This document shows positions 52,298-60,922 of a DNA stretch of 64,000 nucleotides, piece by piece. The notes below the pieces were generated by a model. It ran no database searches and had not been told where the DNA came from. It saw only the letters and a list, made by a program, of their open reading frames with translations. The position numbers and the translations under genes are program-made. Source of the DNA: Lachnotalea sp. AF33-28 (GTDB lineage Bacteria > Bacillota > Clostridia > Lachnospirales > Lachnospiraceae); assembly GCF_003477885.1 (NCBI RefSeq), contig NZ_QUEE01000001.1:186001-250000 (forward strand). Direction: 5' to 3'. Within the stretch, counting starts at the first letter, position 1. Every line of letters starts with the position of its first letter.

Positions 52298-53644
52298 CTA
52301 ACCGATAATATGCCCTTTCTGTTCCAGAACAGCCACGATTTCATCCACATATTTTCCGCACAGTTCGTCGGTTTTGGCTTCCACCATCACGCGCAGCAGG
52401 GGCTCCGTTCCGCTTTCCCTTACCAGCACACGTCCGTCCGTGCCCAGCTCGCCTTCCACTCTGGCAATCACAGCTTTTACATCCTCATCGTTTCTGGCAT
52501 CCGGTTTGCTCTTTACCCGCACATTTTTAAGAAGCTGGGGATATATCTCCACAGGACTTACAAGCTTACCCAGGGATTCCTTCTTCTCCAGCATAACCTC
52601 CATGATCTTCAGCGAGGTCAGTATGCCGTCGCCGGTAGTGGCGTATTTGCTGAAAATTATATGCCCGGACTGCTCTCCACCCAGCCTGTGTCCGTTATTG
52701 GACATATTTTCATAGACATATTTATCGCCCACGCTGGTTTTCTCATAATTGATCCCCGCGATATCAAAGGCTTTGTAAAGTCCCAGATTGGACATTACGG
52801 TGGTGACCACCGTATTGGTATCCAGCATGCCCCTCTCCTTCATATAGAGACCGCAGATATACAGGATCAGGTCGCCGTCCACCACATTGCCGTTCTCATC
52901 CACAGCGATGCAGCGGTCCGCATCGCCGTCATAGGCGAATCCCACATCCAAGCCGTTGTCCACCACATATTTCTGCAGCGCTTCGATATGGGTGGACCCG
53001 CATCCGGTATTGATATTAAGGCCATTAGGCTCGTTGTTGATCACATAGGTCTTGGCGCCCAGAGCGTCAAAAATATTTTTGGCAATGGACCAGGAACTGC
53101 CGTTGGCACAGTCCAGCCCCACTTTGATGCCCTTATAGGAACGGGTGGCCAGGGAAATCAGATAGCCCACATAGCGGTTGCGTCCCATCACATAGTCGGT
53201 GGTTCTGCCGACTTTTTCCCTGGTAGCGAAGGGGATCTCTCCCATCTCTCCGTCTATGTAAGCCTCAATTTCGGTGATCACATCCTCTGTCATCTTCTCG
53301 CCTTTATCGTTGATGATTTTGATACCGTTATCATAGAAGGGATTGTGGCTGGCGGAAATCATGATACCGATATCGAAGTCCTCGGTTCTCACCACATAGG
53401 AAACGCTGGGGGTGGTGGTAACATGGAGCAGGTAGACATCGGCGCCGGAGGCGGTGAGTCCCGCTACCAGAGAATATTCAAACATATAGCTGCTTCTTCT
53501 GGTATCCTTGCCGATCGCCACCTTGCAGGTATGATCCTTCGAGAAATACCATCCCAGAAAACGTCCGACTTTATAGGCGTGTTCCACTGTAAGAGTTACG
53601 TTGGCTTCTCCGCGAAAACCGTCTGTACCAAAATATTTTCCCAT
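52298..53644 (-). CDS. glmM: Phosphoglucosamine mutase
   Basis: Enzyme of 448 residues that turns glucosamine-6-phosphate into glucosamine-1-phosphate for peptidoglycan. It begins MGKYFGTDGFRGEAN and has the catalytic-serine loop ISASHNPFYDNGIK, the metal loop DGDADR and the C-terminal RESGTEPLLRVMVE. The ATG at 53644 follows GAGG. It lies downstream of the dTDP-rhamnose genes behind a terminator. Confidence 0.95.
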   Translation of the reverse strand: MGKYFGTDGFRGEANVTLTVEHAYKVGRFLGWYFSKDHTCKVAIGKDTRRSSYMFEYSLVAGLTASGADVYLLHVTTTPSVSYVVRTEDFDIGIMISASHNPFYDNGIKIINDKGEKMTEDVITEIEAYIDGEMGEIPFATREKVGRTTDYVMGRNRYVGYLISLATRSYKGIKVGLDCANGSSWSIAKNIFDALGAKTYVINNEPNGLNINTGCGSTHIEALQKYVVDNGLDVGFAYDGDADRCIAVDENGNVVDGDLILYICGLYMKERGMLDTNTVVTTVMSNLGLYKAFDIAGINYEKTSVGDKYVYENMSNNGHRLGGEQSGHIIFSKYATTGDGILTSLKIMEVMLEKKESLGKLVSPVEIYPQLLKNVRVKSKPDARNDEDVKAVIARVEGELGTDGRVLVRESGTEPLLRVMVEAKTDELCGKYVDEIVAVLEQKGHIIG

Positions 53645-53715
53645 TTTAACCTCTTTCCCGCGCCTGTTATGCGCATAATTGACTGATATCATATAAACCC
53701 GTGTGACATAAGCGG

Positions 53716-53750
53716 AAAAAATCCGGACGGCACAAAGCCATCTGGATTTT
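53716..53750 (-). terminator. Terminator of the dTDP-rhamnose operon
   Basis: A 14-base stem with two G-U pairs (53718-53731 with 53737-53750) is followed on the minus strand by a run of T, 29 bases beyond the rfbD stop. It separates the operon from glmM. Confidence 0.75.
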
Positions 53751-53778
53751 CCCGTAAAGCAGCTGGATTTGCCGCCCT

Positions 53779-54630
53779 TTATACCGGACCGCCGACAGCA
53801 GCCAGATACCGGGACAGCGCGTCCTGCCAGGAAGGCAGCCGCTCAAATCCCATCTCATCCAGCTTATCTTTGTTCATGCGGCTGTTTTTCGGCCGTTTTG
53901 CCTTGGCAGCGAACTGTTCGCTGCTCACCGGCGTTACCTCTACATCCATGCTAGCCTGACGGAATATCTCCTGTGCAAATTCATACCAGCTGCACAGCCC
54001 TTCATTGGTCGCGTGATAGATGCCGTATTTATCCGTCTGTATCATATCCACCAAAAGCCTTGCCAGATCATAGGTATAGGTAGGTGAACCGATCTGGTCG
54101 TCCACCACGCTGACAGCGCCCTTCTCCTTGCCAAGCCTTAACATGGTCTTGATAAAATTCTTGCCGTTTACACCGAATACCCAGGCGATGCGCACGATAA
54201 AATATTTGGACAGCAGCTTTTCAATCGCCATCTCGCCCTCGCATTTGGTCTGCCCGTATACATTCAGCGGGTCTCTCTTTTCATCCGGATCCCAGGGGCG
54301 CTCGCCCTGGCCGTCGAATACGTAGTCCGTGCTGATATACATCATCGGCAGATCCAGCTCTCTGCACACCCGAGCAATGTTATAAGTTCCGTCCGCGTTG
54401 ACCCTGCGGCACAGCTCCACGTTATCTTCTGCAGCATCCACCGCCGTATAAGCGGCGCAGTGAATCACCGCGTCCGCGCCGGCCCCGCGGATACACCTGT
54501 CCACGGCGGGCGCATCGGTGATGTCCATCTCTTCCACATCCACGCCCACCGCTTCCAGGCCTCTCTTCTCCAGTTCATTTACAACATCATGGCCTAACTG
54601 GCCCTTTGCTCCGGTTACCAATACTCTCAT
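53779..54630 (-). CDS. rfbD: dTDP-4-dehydrorhamnose reductase
   Basis: SDR-type reductase of 283 residues, final step to dTDP-L-rhamnose. The nucleotide-binding motif is VTGAKGQLGHDV, the catalytic YxxxK is YGQTKCEGE, and IHCAAYTAVDAAE is an RmlD mark. It ends the operon rfbA-rfbB-rfbD, 5 bases after rfbB. Confidence 0.94.
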   Translation of the reverse strand: MRVLVTGAKGQLGHDVVNELEKRGLEAVGVDVEEMDITDAPAVDRCIRGAGADAVIHCAAYTAVDAAEDNVELCRRVNADGTYNIARVCRELDLPMMYISTDYVFDGQGERPWDPDEKRDPLNVYGQTKCEGEMAIEKLLSKYFIVRIAWVFGVNGKNFIKTMLRLGKEKGAVSVVDDQIGSPTYTYDLARLLVDMIQTDKYGIYHATNEGLCSWYEFAQEIFRQASMDVEVTPVSSEQFAAKAKRPKNSRMNKDKLDEMGFERLPSWQDALSRYLAAVGGPV

Positions 54631-54635
54631 ACGTT

Positions 54636-55661
54636 TTATTTCAACCTTTCGCCATACATATGATCAAAATAGCTGCTATACTCACCGCTTAAAATATGCT
54701 GCCACCATTCTTTGTTATCCAGATACCACTGTATGGTCTGCTGGATACCGGTGTCGAAATTGTATTTCGGCTTCCATCCAAGCTCTGTCTCCAATTTTGT
54801 CGGATCGATCGCATATCTTCTGTCATGTCCGGGACGGTCGCTCACATACTGGATCAGGCTTTCAGGCTTGTTTAACGCCTTTAAGATTGTCTGCACCACT
54901 TCGAGATTGGTTCTTTCGTTATGGCCTCCGATATTGTAGATCTCGCCCACGCGCCCTTTGCGTATGATCAGATCGATAGCAACGCAATGGTCCTCCACAT
55001 GGAGCCAGTCTCTCACATTCTGGCCGTTGCCGTATACCGGCAGCTTCTCATCCGCCAGAGCCCTGCTGATCATCAGAGGGATCAGTTTCTCCGGAAAATG
55101 ATAGGGGCCGTAGTTATTGGAGCATCTGGATACGGTCACGGGAAGCCCAAATGTCCTGTAATATGCCAGCACAAACAGATCCGCGCTGGCCTTGCTGGAA
55201 GAGTACGGGCTGGAGGTGTGGATCGGGGTCTCTTCGGTAAAGAACAGATCCGGGCGGTCCAGGGGCAGATCCCCGTACACCTCATCGGTGGATACCTGAT
55301 GGTACCGTTTCACGCCATATTCTTTGGAAGCGTCCAGCAGCACCTGGGTGCCCAGCACATTGGTCCTGACAAAGATCCCGGGGTCGGTGATGGAGCGGTC
55401 CACATGGCTCTCCGCTGCGAAGTTCACCACCACATCGAACCTCTCCTTCTCAAACAGGTCCATGATAAACGGACGGTCTGCGATATCCCCTCTGACAAAT
55501 TTGTAATTGGGCTTTCCTTCCACCGGCTTTAAGGTCTCGAGATTGCCCGCATAGGTCAACAGATCCAGGTTAACAATCTGATCCTCCGGATACTTATTCA
55601 CCATGTAATGTACAAAATTCCCGCCGATAAAGCCGGCGCCTCCGGTAACTAATATTTTCAT
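54636..55661 (-). CDS. rfbB: dTDP-glucose 4,6-dehydratase
   Basis: SDR-type dehydratase of 341 residues. It has VTGGAGFIGGNFVHY, the active-site STDEVYGDL, YSSSKASADL with catalytic Tyr and Lys, and RCSNNYGPYHFPEKLIPLMI. It makes dTDP-4-keto-6-deoxyglucose. It lies 21 bases after rfbA. Confidence 0.95.
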   Translation of the reverse strand: MKILVTGGAGFIGGNFVHYMVNKYPEDQIVNLDLLTYAGNLETLKPVEGKPNYKFVRGDIADRPFIMDLFEKERFDVVVNFAAESHVDRSITDPGIFVRTNVLGTQVLLDASKEYGVKRYHQVSTDEVYGDLPLDRPDLFFTEETPIHTSSPYSSSKASADLFVLAYYRTFGLPVTVSRCSNNYGPYHFPEKLIPLMISRALADEKLPVYGNGQNVRDWLHVEDHCVAIDLIIRKGRVGEIYNIGGHNERTNLEVVQTILKALNKPESLIQYVSDRPGHDRRYAIDPTKLETELGWKPKYNFDTGIQQTIQWYLDNKEWWQHILSGEYSSYFDHMYGERLK

Positions 55662-55682
55662 AATCTTATGGTCCTCCCACTG

Positions 55683-56564
55683 CTATTTATCGATATACTT
55701 CCCGTCCATGACATCTTTTAAGTAAGCGCCGTACTGGTTCTTCTTAAGCATCTCATAGGTCTCCATCAGTTCATCCTTGCTGATCCAGCCGTTTAAGTAA
55801 GCGATTTCCTCCAGGCAGGCGATCTTGCGGTGCTGGTGCGTTTCCACCGTCTTGACGAAATTGGTGGCATCCACCAGTGACTCATGCGTTCCTGTATCCA
55901 GCCAGGTAAATCCCTGGCCCAGCAGAGTCACTTCCAGCTCTCCGTTCTCAAGATATATTCTATTCAGATCTGTGATTTCTAATTCACCGCGGGCGGAAGG
56001 TTTTAAAGATTTTGCATACTCCACCACCCGGCTGTCATAGAAATAGAGTCCGGTTACACAATAGTTGGACTTCGGATGGGCCGGTTTTTCTTCGATGGAA
56101 ATTGCCTTTCCTTCTTTATCGAATTCCACGATGCCGAAGCGCTCTGGATCATCCACATAATATCCGAATACCGTAGCGCCGCTTTCTTTGGCTGCAGCGG
56201 CCTTCAGCCGCTTTGTCAGTCCATGCCCGTGGAAGATATTATCTCCCAGCACCATGGCAACCGCCTCACCGTTTATAAACTCCTCGCCGATGATAAATGC
56301 CTGCGCCAGTCCGTCTGGGCTTGGCTGCACAGCATAGGTCAGCTCAATGCCGAACTGATGGCCGTCTCCCAAAAGCGATTCAAAGCGCGGCGTATCGTCC
56401 GGTGTGGATATGATCAGGATCTCCCTGATGCCCGCGTTCATCAATACCGATAACGGATAATAGATCATCGGCTTGTCATAGATCGGCAGCAGCTGCTTGG
56501 ATGTTACCTTTGTCAGCGGATATAGCCTGGTTCCGCTTCCTCCTGCCAGTATGATTCCTTTCAT
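55683..56564 (-). CDS. rfbA: Glucose-1-phosphate thymidylyltransferase
   Basis: Nucleotidyltransferase of 293 residues, first step to dTDP-rhamnose. It begins MKGIILAGGSGTRLYPLTKV and has KQLLPIYDKPMIYYPLSVLM and LGDNIFHGHG. Its ATG overlaps the stop of the small upstream gene by four bases (ATGA). No rfbC (3,5-epimerase) is in this cluster. Confidence 0.95.
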   Translation of the reverse strand: MKGIILAGGSGTRLYPLTKVTSKQLLPIYDKPMIYYPLSVLMNAGIREILIISTPDDTPRFESLLGDGHQFGIELTYAVQPSPDGLAQAFIIGEEFINGEAVAMVLGDNIFHGHGLTKRLKAAAAKESGATVFGYYVDDPERFGIVEFDKEGKAISIEEKPAHPKSNYCVTGLYFYDSRVVEYAKSLKPSARGELEITDLNRIYLENGELEVTLLGQGFTWLDTGTHESLVDATNFVKTVETHQHRKIACLEEIAYLNGWISKDELMETYEMLKKNQYGAYLKDVMDGKYIDK

Positions 56565-56776
56565 AAATCCGTGACCTCCTGTTGTCTCTTTTTGTTTTCC
56601 TCTTTTATAAATGTCTCGATATAATTTTCTCTGTCCTGCATATCAAGTTCCACCCATTCCACATAGGGCATATCACATACCGTCATCCTGGACCCGCATT
56701 CGTGGCAGTCTGCCGTCAGACGCTTGGAAACGATTCGATATTTATGACATTTTTCGCAGACGAATACGCGGATCAT
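56561..56776 (-). CDS. Small zinc-ribbon-like protein
   Basis: Protein of 71 residues with two Cys pairs, CEKC near the N-terminus and CHECG about 15 residues later, a likely zinc ribbon, then an acidic and basic helical tail. The ATG at 56776 follows GGGAGGGCAGCAT. It is the first gene of the rfb operon and overlaps rfbA by four bases, so it is co-translated. I do not recognise a family and its role is unknown; a regulatory or binding adaptor is only a guess. Confidence 0.8.
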   Translation of the reverse strand: MIRVFVCEKCHKYRIVSKRLTADCHECGSRMTVCDMPYVEWVELDMQDRENYIETFIKEENKKRQQEVTDL

Positions 56777-56810
56777 ATGCTGCCCTCCCGGAATTTCTGT
56801 AGTCTGTACC

Positions 56811-56839
56811 ATTATATCTCATAAAAAACGAATTGTAAA
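56811..56839 (-). promoter_or_regulatory. Promoter of the rfb operon
   Basis: TTTACA (56834-56839) and TATAAT (56811-56816) are separated by 17 bases on the minus strand, 35 bases before the first gene's ATG. Confidence 0.7.
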
Positions 56840-56860
56840 TTGCAGTTTGAATTTGATCAA

Positions 56861-56910
56861 TTCTGTTCACGGCTGTCGTAAATTTTCCGCGCAGCCTTGA
56901 ACAGTAACGA
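56861..56910. repeat. Mini copy of the palindromic repeat (ends only)
   Basis: The sequence CTGTTCACGG...CGTAAATTTTCCGCGCA followed by TTGAACAGTAAC matches the left and right outer ends of the 206-bp element at 18225-18430 with the whole middle missing. It is an internally deleted or solo-end copy. It lies in a 375-base gap (56777-57151) together with the rfb promoter and a structured leader. Confidence 0.65.
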
Positions 56911-57009
56911 ATAGTAACCAGAGCCAGAGCAGAAAATTTCAATATGATTGATTATTTCCGGTATTTATGATAGAGTTATAAGCAGCCAATAGGCTATGTT
57001 CACTATTCT

Positions 57010-57130
57010 GTTCAGGAGTTTTCTCCTGATTCATGCGGCAGTTTCGCCGCCTGTTTCCCACTTGAATATGCAGAAATTACGGGAACCTGCTCTGTTTTTG
57101 GGCGTTTCCTGATTTTTGCGCCCTAAAAAT
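57010..57130 (+). other. Hairpin-rich leader before the Rpn-like pseudogene
   Basis: Three small stems lie in a row: 57012-57018 with 57023-57029 (7 bp), 57035-57039 with 57046-57050 (5 bp), and a GGGCG/CGCCC stem at about 57100-57123 flanked by T and A runs. They lie 25-140 bases upstream of the pseudogene start. No known riboswitch is recognised. Confidence 0.4.
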
Positions 57131-57151
57131 TATACAGAGGAGAGTTTAAAG

Positions 57152-57537
57152 ATGGCAAGGAAAAAAAGACAAAAGAGGCAGAATATTCCCGGATTAGCTT
57201 TCTCAAACGAAACGGTTCTACGGCCTGCCGATGAAAAAGAGCGGATGATCCGGGAACTGGCGGACAGCGATGCAACACTGAATATCTGTCTGACGAATGA
57301 TTTTACATTTAAAACGGCGTTCAGGAATAAAAAAGCCCTGACAGGACTCCTAAGCGCCCTGCTTGACATGGATCCGCGGCAGATTGCCGACCTGGAGTTC
57401 CCTGATACCTTTGTGCGCGGAGACTACCCGGAGGATCGGGAAGGAATTCTGGATATTAAAGTACATTTGAACAGTCAGAAAAAAATCAATCTGGAAATGC
57501 AGCTTCTATCGTTCCCCTATTGGGAAGAACTACAACG
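57152..57537 (+). pseudogene. Truncated Rpn/PDDEXK-family transposase-like gene
   Basis: About 128 residues match the N-terminus of Rpn/PD-(D/E)XK transposase-family proteins: NDFTFKTAFRNKKALTGLLSALL, then FVRGDYPEDREGILDIKVHLNSQKKINLEMQLL with the D...ExQ nuclease core. Homology stops after SFPYWEE, where a hairpin (57538-57576) begins; the frame then runs on through antisense of the GH2 gene to 58072, which is not protein-like. Full-length relatives are about 300 residues. The ATG at 57152 follows GAGGAGAG. It is read as a 3'-deleted relic. Confidence 0.75.
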
Positions 57538-57576
57538 GCTGGGGCTGTTGCACTATAACAGTGCTTCAGCCCCAGC
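57538..57576. terminator. Hairpin between the pseudogene and the GH2 gene
   Basis: A 10-bp perfect stem (57538-57547 with 57567-57576) contains an inner 5-bp stem. It lies 50 bases beyond the GH2 stop codon and at the break in the Rpn-like gene. T runs are poor on both sides, so terminator function is likely but weak. Confidence 0.5.
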
Positions 57577-57625
57577 TGCTTTCTTAAACACGGTGTACCA
57601 CAAAATCAACGTAACACTTCCGTAT

Positions 57626-60600
57626 TTATTCCATCTTCACATAGACTTTCCCTGTATAGCCGCTCTCTACCCGCACCGGAGGCTTTGTATAATCTGCCCA
57701 GGAAAGCTCCGGATAGTTGAATTCGCTGTCGATGATAAAACGGGTATCCCCCATCTCGCTTCCGTCCAGCACCAGAAAGGCATCAATGATCACATAGGAG
57801 TTAAAGCATTTCTCTCCCGGCCTGCCGGTGGCCACAATCCGGATCGTATGACTGCCCATGGGCAGATCCTGGGCGGCATACACCGGAAAACGGCTGTATT
57901 TGCGGTACCCTCTCGGATCCTTTTCGATCCGGGAGCACCCCAGATCAATATCCGTTTTCATCAGTACGTCATCCACATATACATCTGCCGTTCCGCATAT
58001 GCGGTCCAGGGCGGAATACCATACGATTCCGGTCCCGCAAAAAGTGTAGCTGCAAGAATCACCGGCCTGTAAGGCCCAGGTTTCAGTTCCGCCGAAGCTG
58101 TGATGCCGGTTATCTTTATGAAACCAGCTTCCCTGATAAACCAGGTCCGGATCGCGGTCCGATATGAGGTGGGCGGGATCCACCATCAGTTCCATGCGGA
58201 CCGAATCGTGATGATCGGACAGCGCGGTGAAGGATACTATTTCATTTTTCAAAGACGCTCGTTCAATATAGGATTTCATAGATGCGAAATCCCTGGTTCC
58301 GCGGCGGCCGATCTCGTATTCTCCAAATTCCGCCCAGTCCAGTTCATCCTGCTTCCATTCCCACTCCGGCTGCGCCGCCGGAAGATTGCTGCCGCCCGGG
58401 TTATATTTCGTGGTCTCGCCCTCCAGCCTGCCGATATGCCACTCGGGATACACATCCCAAAGCCCCTTTTTCTTCCAGCTCAAGGTATCCAGCTGATCGG
58501 AAACATGAAATTCTATTCCCACCTCATCATAGCCGCCCTGATGGGAAATAATGCTGCTGGTAACGGCCAGCTTTCGTGGGCTGGGATAGGGCATATCCGT
58601 CACGGTATAGGTTACCTCCATCAGCCCCTCCCCATCTATGCGGATGGTGAAATGGACGCCTACCGGCCCATAGCCGCCCTGCAGTCCAACCTGTACACAG
58701 CCCGGCAGCTCTTGTATTTCCATGCTCTCCAGTTCCCACGGCTCCAGATCCAATCCGGTCATATGCAGATAAGGGCCTCCGGTAATCACGGGCACCTCCC
58801 GGAAATATCCCCGGACAATCAGGCCGTCGTCCTTAGAAATAACCAGTCGGAATTCCTTTCCTTCCACGATATACCGATCATACGTCTCTCTAAGCTTCGG
58901 AGCGGCACTGATAAGGCGGGGCAGCTCCGTCTTTTCTCCTCCTAAAAGGAGTGCCCGCTCATCCACACAAAAGCCGAAGGGATCCGTAAACTGAAGCTTC
59001 AGGGTTTCTCCCGGACAGTATGAGGCCGGAATCTCCAGCACAGCCTTTGTACCGGAAGCGGCTTCGGGCCCGGACAGGCTGCCGGACCGCCCTTTCAGCT
59101 CCCAGTCCACCCTGATCTCCATCAGATTGGTATGGTTGAAACGGTTATAGACGGATACCGCAATCCCACGTCCGCAGGCTCTCGGCTCTTCGTCAATGAC
59201 AATGGGAGAATATCCCTTGCGGATATGCCAGTACTCGGGCTTTTTCCGCCTCCAGCCGTCCACGATGCCCCACGTGCGCCCCTGCAGCACGCCGTTCTTT
59301 ATAAATACATCGTCAATACCTGCCCATACAGCGCAGCCCAGCGCCCCTTCCGTCTCCCAGATCCTCCTCCAGAAGCGGCCGATGGTCTCCCCCCAGAAGT
59401 CACGCAGCGCCGGGTCTCTCCTAAGTGCCTTCCAGTCATAACAGGGAATATGTGTGCATTCATCATGAATGACCGGCATGGGCGGCACGTCGTAGAAGCT
59501 GCGTCGGAAACACTCAGTCATATCATCCAGCCTGGAATCCCAGTTACCGTAATGAACGCTCCACAAATCTGTAGCTTCATCCTCTTCCTGTTGGGTGGCG
59601 GGATAGCTGAATACCGTCAGCCTTTCCGGATCCTCCTGCCTCGCGTATCTTAAGCAGTGCCCGATGTTCTCCCCCCAGTAGCTCTCATTTGCCAGGGACC
59701 AAACAATCACGCTGGGATGGGATCTGTCACGCTCTATCATCTCTTTAAACTGTTCCAGATAGCAATCCAGATAAGCCGGGTCGTCCTGGGTGAGCATGGA
59801 CGCATACCCCAGAAAAGCCACCGCGGTTTCATCTTCCACATAGATGCCGTACCGGTCGCAGAAATCCAGGAAATCGGGGCGGGGAGGATAATGGCTTGTG
59901 CGGACAAAATTGATATTGGCCTCCTTTAAGAGACGTACATCTTCCTCCGCCAGCTCATGGCTGATTGCCCTCCCTGTTAAGGGGTATATGTCATGATGGT
60001 TGATGCCCCTAAGCTTGAGCACATCCCCATTTAGGAAAACACGGTTCCCTTTTATCTCTATCTGGCGAAATCCGATTTTCCGATCGGCGCGCTCCGTTTT
60101 CCTGCCTTCCTGTGTGAGCACCGCTGTCAGAGTGTAGAGATACGGATGTTCGCTGTCCCATTTCTTGGGTTTCTCAATCACAAAACAACTCTTCAAATCG
60201 CAGCCGTCCCTGGCGCTCACGGTGCCTAACGTCAAAGTTCTGCCGTCAGGCGAGGTAAGCGAAAGCTCAATCTCACCGCATCCGCCTGTCACCTGCGTTT
60301 CCACCGTAAGTTCCGCATCCGTATACCCATTCGTGAAAACAGTCTTTGCATGCAGTCTGGACAGGTATGTATGGGGCAGCGCATAGAGCAGCACATCCCG
60401 GATCATGCCCCCTTTATGAAAGGAAGATACCTCCCCCGGCTTATCTGTCACGCCGACAGTGAGCCTGTGCCCTCCGCCGGCCTTCACCAGATCCGTGATC
60501 TCACATTCCCAGCTCACGAAGCCGCCGTAGTGGCTCCTGACAAACACTCCGTCCACAAATACGCGTGCAAGACAGTTTACCCCGTCAAATCTTAAAAATA

Positions 60601-60853
60601 TCCTCTTTCCTTTCCACTCCTCCGGTATAAAAAGCATCCTGGCATAGGCGTATTCTTCTTTGTCCGCTTCAATCTGGCAGGGCACGTCCACATCGCTTAA
60701 GCTTCCGTCACAGTCTGCTTTCCAGAAACCCTCCCCTGGGTTCAGATTCAGTTTCCAGCGGCCGTTCAGACTTACCTTTGGCAGATCCAGATCCTCCACG
60801 ATAGCCGGCAGTGGATTTAAGGTGGGCCGGCCAAACAGTTCTCTTATTTCCAT
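57626..60853 (-). CDS. Glycoside hydrolase family 2 protein with C-terminal accessory domains
   Basis: Large protein of 1075 residues without a signal peptide. A GH2 sugar-binding domain (about 25-170), immunoglobulin-like domain (about 175-270) and TIM barrel (about 275-580) come first. Acid/base Glu390 lies in VIVWSLANESYWG and the probable nucleophile Glu465 in MPVIHDECTH, 75 residues apart as in LacZ (461 and 537). RTSHYPPRPDFLDFCDRYGI is also typical. The C-terminal 400 residues hold a beta-sandwich like beta-galactosidase small chains and a last jelly-roll-like, CBM-type domain near 920-1070. The substrate could be a beta-galactoside, beta-glucuronide or similar. It follows the lipoprotein gene at 60923 by 69 bases. 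Confidence 0.88.
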   Translation of the reverse strand: MEIRELFGRPTLNPLPAIVEDLDLPKVSLNGRWKLNLNPGEGFWKADCDGSLSDVDVPCQIEADKEEYAYARMLFIPEEWKGKRIFLRFDGVNCLARVFVDGVFVRSHYGGFVSWECEITDLVKAGGGHRLTVGVTDKPGEVSSFHKGGMIRDVLLYALPHTYLSRLHAKTVFTNGYTDAELTVETQVTGGCGEIELSLTSPDGRTLTLGTVSARDGCDLKSCFVIEKPKKWDSEHPYLYTLTAVLTQEGRKTERADRKIGFRQIEIKGNRVFLNGDVLKLRGINHHDIYPLTGRAISHELAEEDVRLLKEANINFVRTSHYPPRPDFLDFCDRYGIYVEDETAVAFLGYASMLTQDDPAYLDCYLEQFKEMIERDRSHPSVIVWSLANESYWGENIGHCLRYARQEDPERLTVFSYPATQQEEDEATDLWSVHYGNWDSRLDDMTECFRRSFYDVPPMPVIHDECTHIPCYDWKALRRDPALRDFWGETIGRFWRRIWETEGALGCAVWAGIDDVFIKNGVLQGRTWGIVDGWRRKKPEYWHIRKGYSPIVIDEEPRACGRGIAVSVYNRFNHTNLMEIRVDWELKGRSGSLSGPEAASGTKAVLEIPASYCPGETLKLQFTDPFGFCVDERALLLGGEKTELPRLISAAPKLRETYDRYIVEGKEFRLVISKDDGLIVRGYFREVPVITGGPYLHMTGLDLEPWELESMEIQELPGCVQVGLQGGYGPVGVHFTIRIDGEGLMEVTYTVTDMPYPSPRKLAVTSSIISHQGGYDEVGIEFHVSDQLDTLSWKKKGLWDVYPEWHIGRLEGETTKYNPGGSNLPAAQPEWEWKQDELDWAEFGEYEIGRRGTRDFASMKSYIERASLKNEIVSFTALSDHHDSVRMELMVDPAHLISDRDPDLVYQGSWFHKDNRHHSFGGTETWALQAGDSCSYTFCGTGIVWYSALDRICGTADVYVDDVLMKTDIDLGCSRIEKDPRGYRKYSRFPVYAAQDLPMGSHTIRIVATGRPGEKCFNSYVIIDAFLVLDGSEMGDTRFIIDSEFNYPELSWADYTKPPVRVESGYTGKVYVKME

Positions 60854-60873
60854 ATAGTCTCCTTTTACGTTAA

Positions 60874-60903
60874 AGGGCGGGCTGCCGTCAAGCAGTCCAC
60901 CCT
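60874..60903 (-). terminator. Intercistronic hairpin between binding protein and GH2 genes
   Basis: A 12-base stem with one mismatch and one G-U pair (60892-60903 with 60874-60885) lies between the two genes on the minus strand, with only a weak U run after it. It could be an attenuator or RNA-stabilising stem that gives more binding protein than enzyme. Confidence 0.4.
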
Positions 60904-60922
60904 GTTTTACCGATATCTGTGT

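Noticed and set aside
52274..53686. A 470-codon plus-strand ORF opposite glmM
   Set aside because: It is the exact antisense of the well-conserved glmM reading frame, is very rich in His, Ile and Gly and matches no family. It is a shadow frame.
57010..57130. Known riboswitch before the Rpn-like gene
   Set aside because: The hairpins are short and no conserved aptamer core could be recognised.
57538..58072. Continuation of the Rpn-like frame past 57537
   Set aside because: From here the frame reads antisense to the GH2 C-terminus and the protein sequence loses family similarity, so the gene is called truncated.
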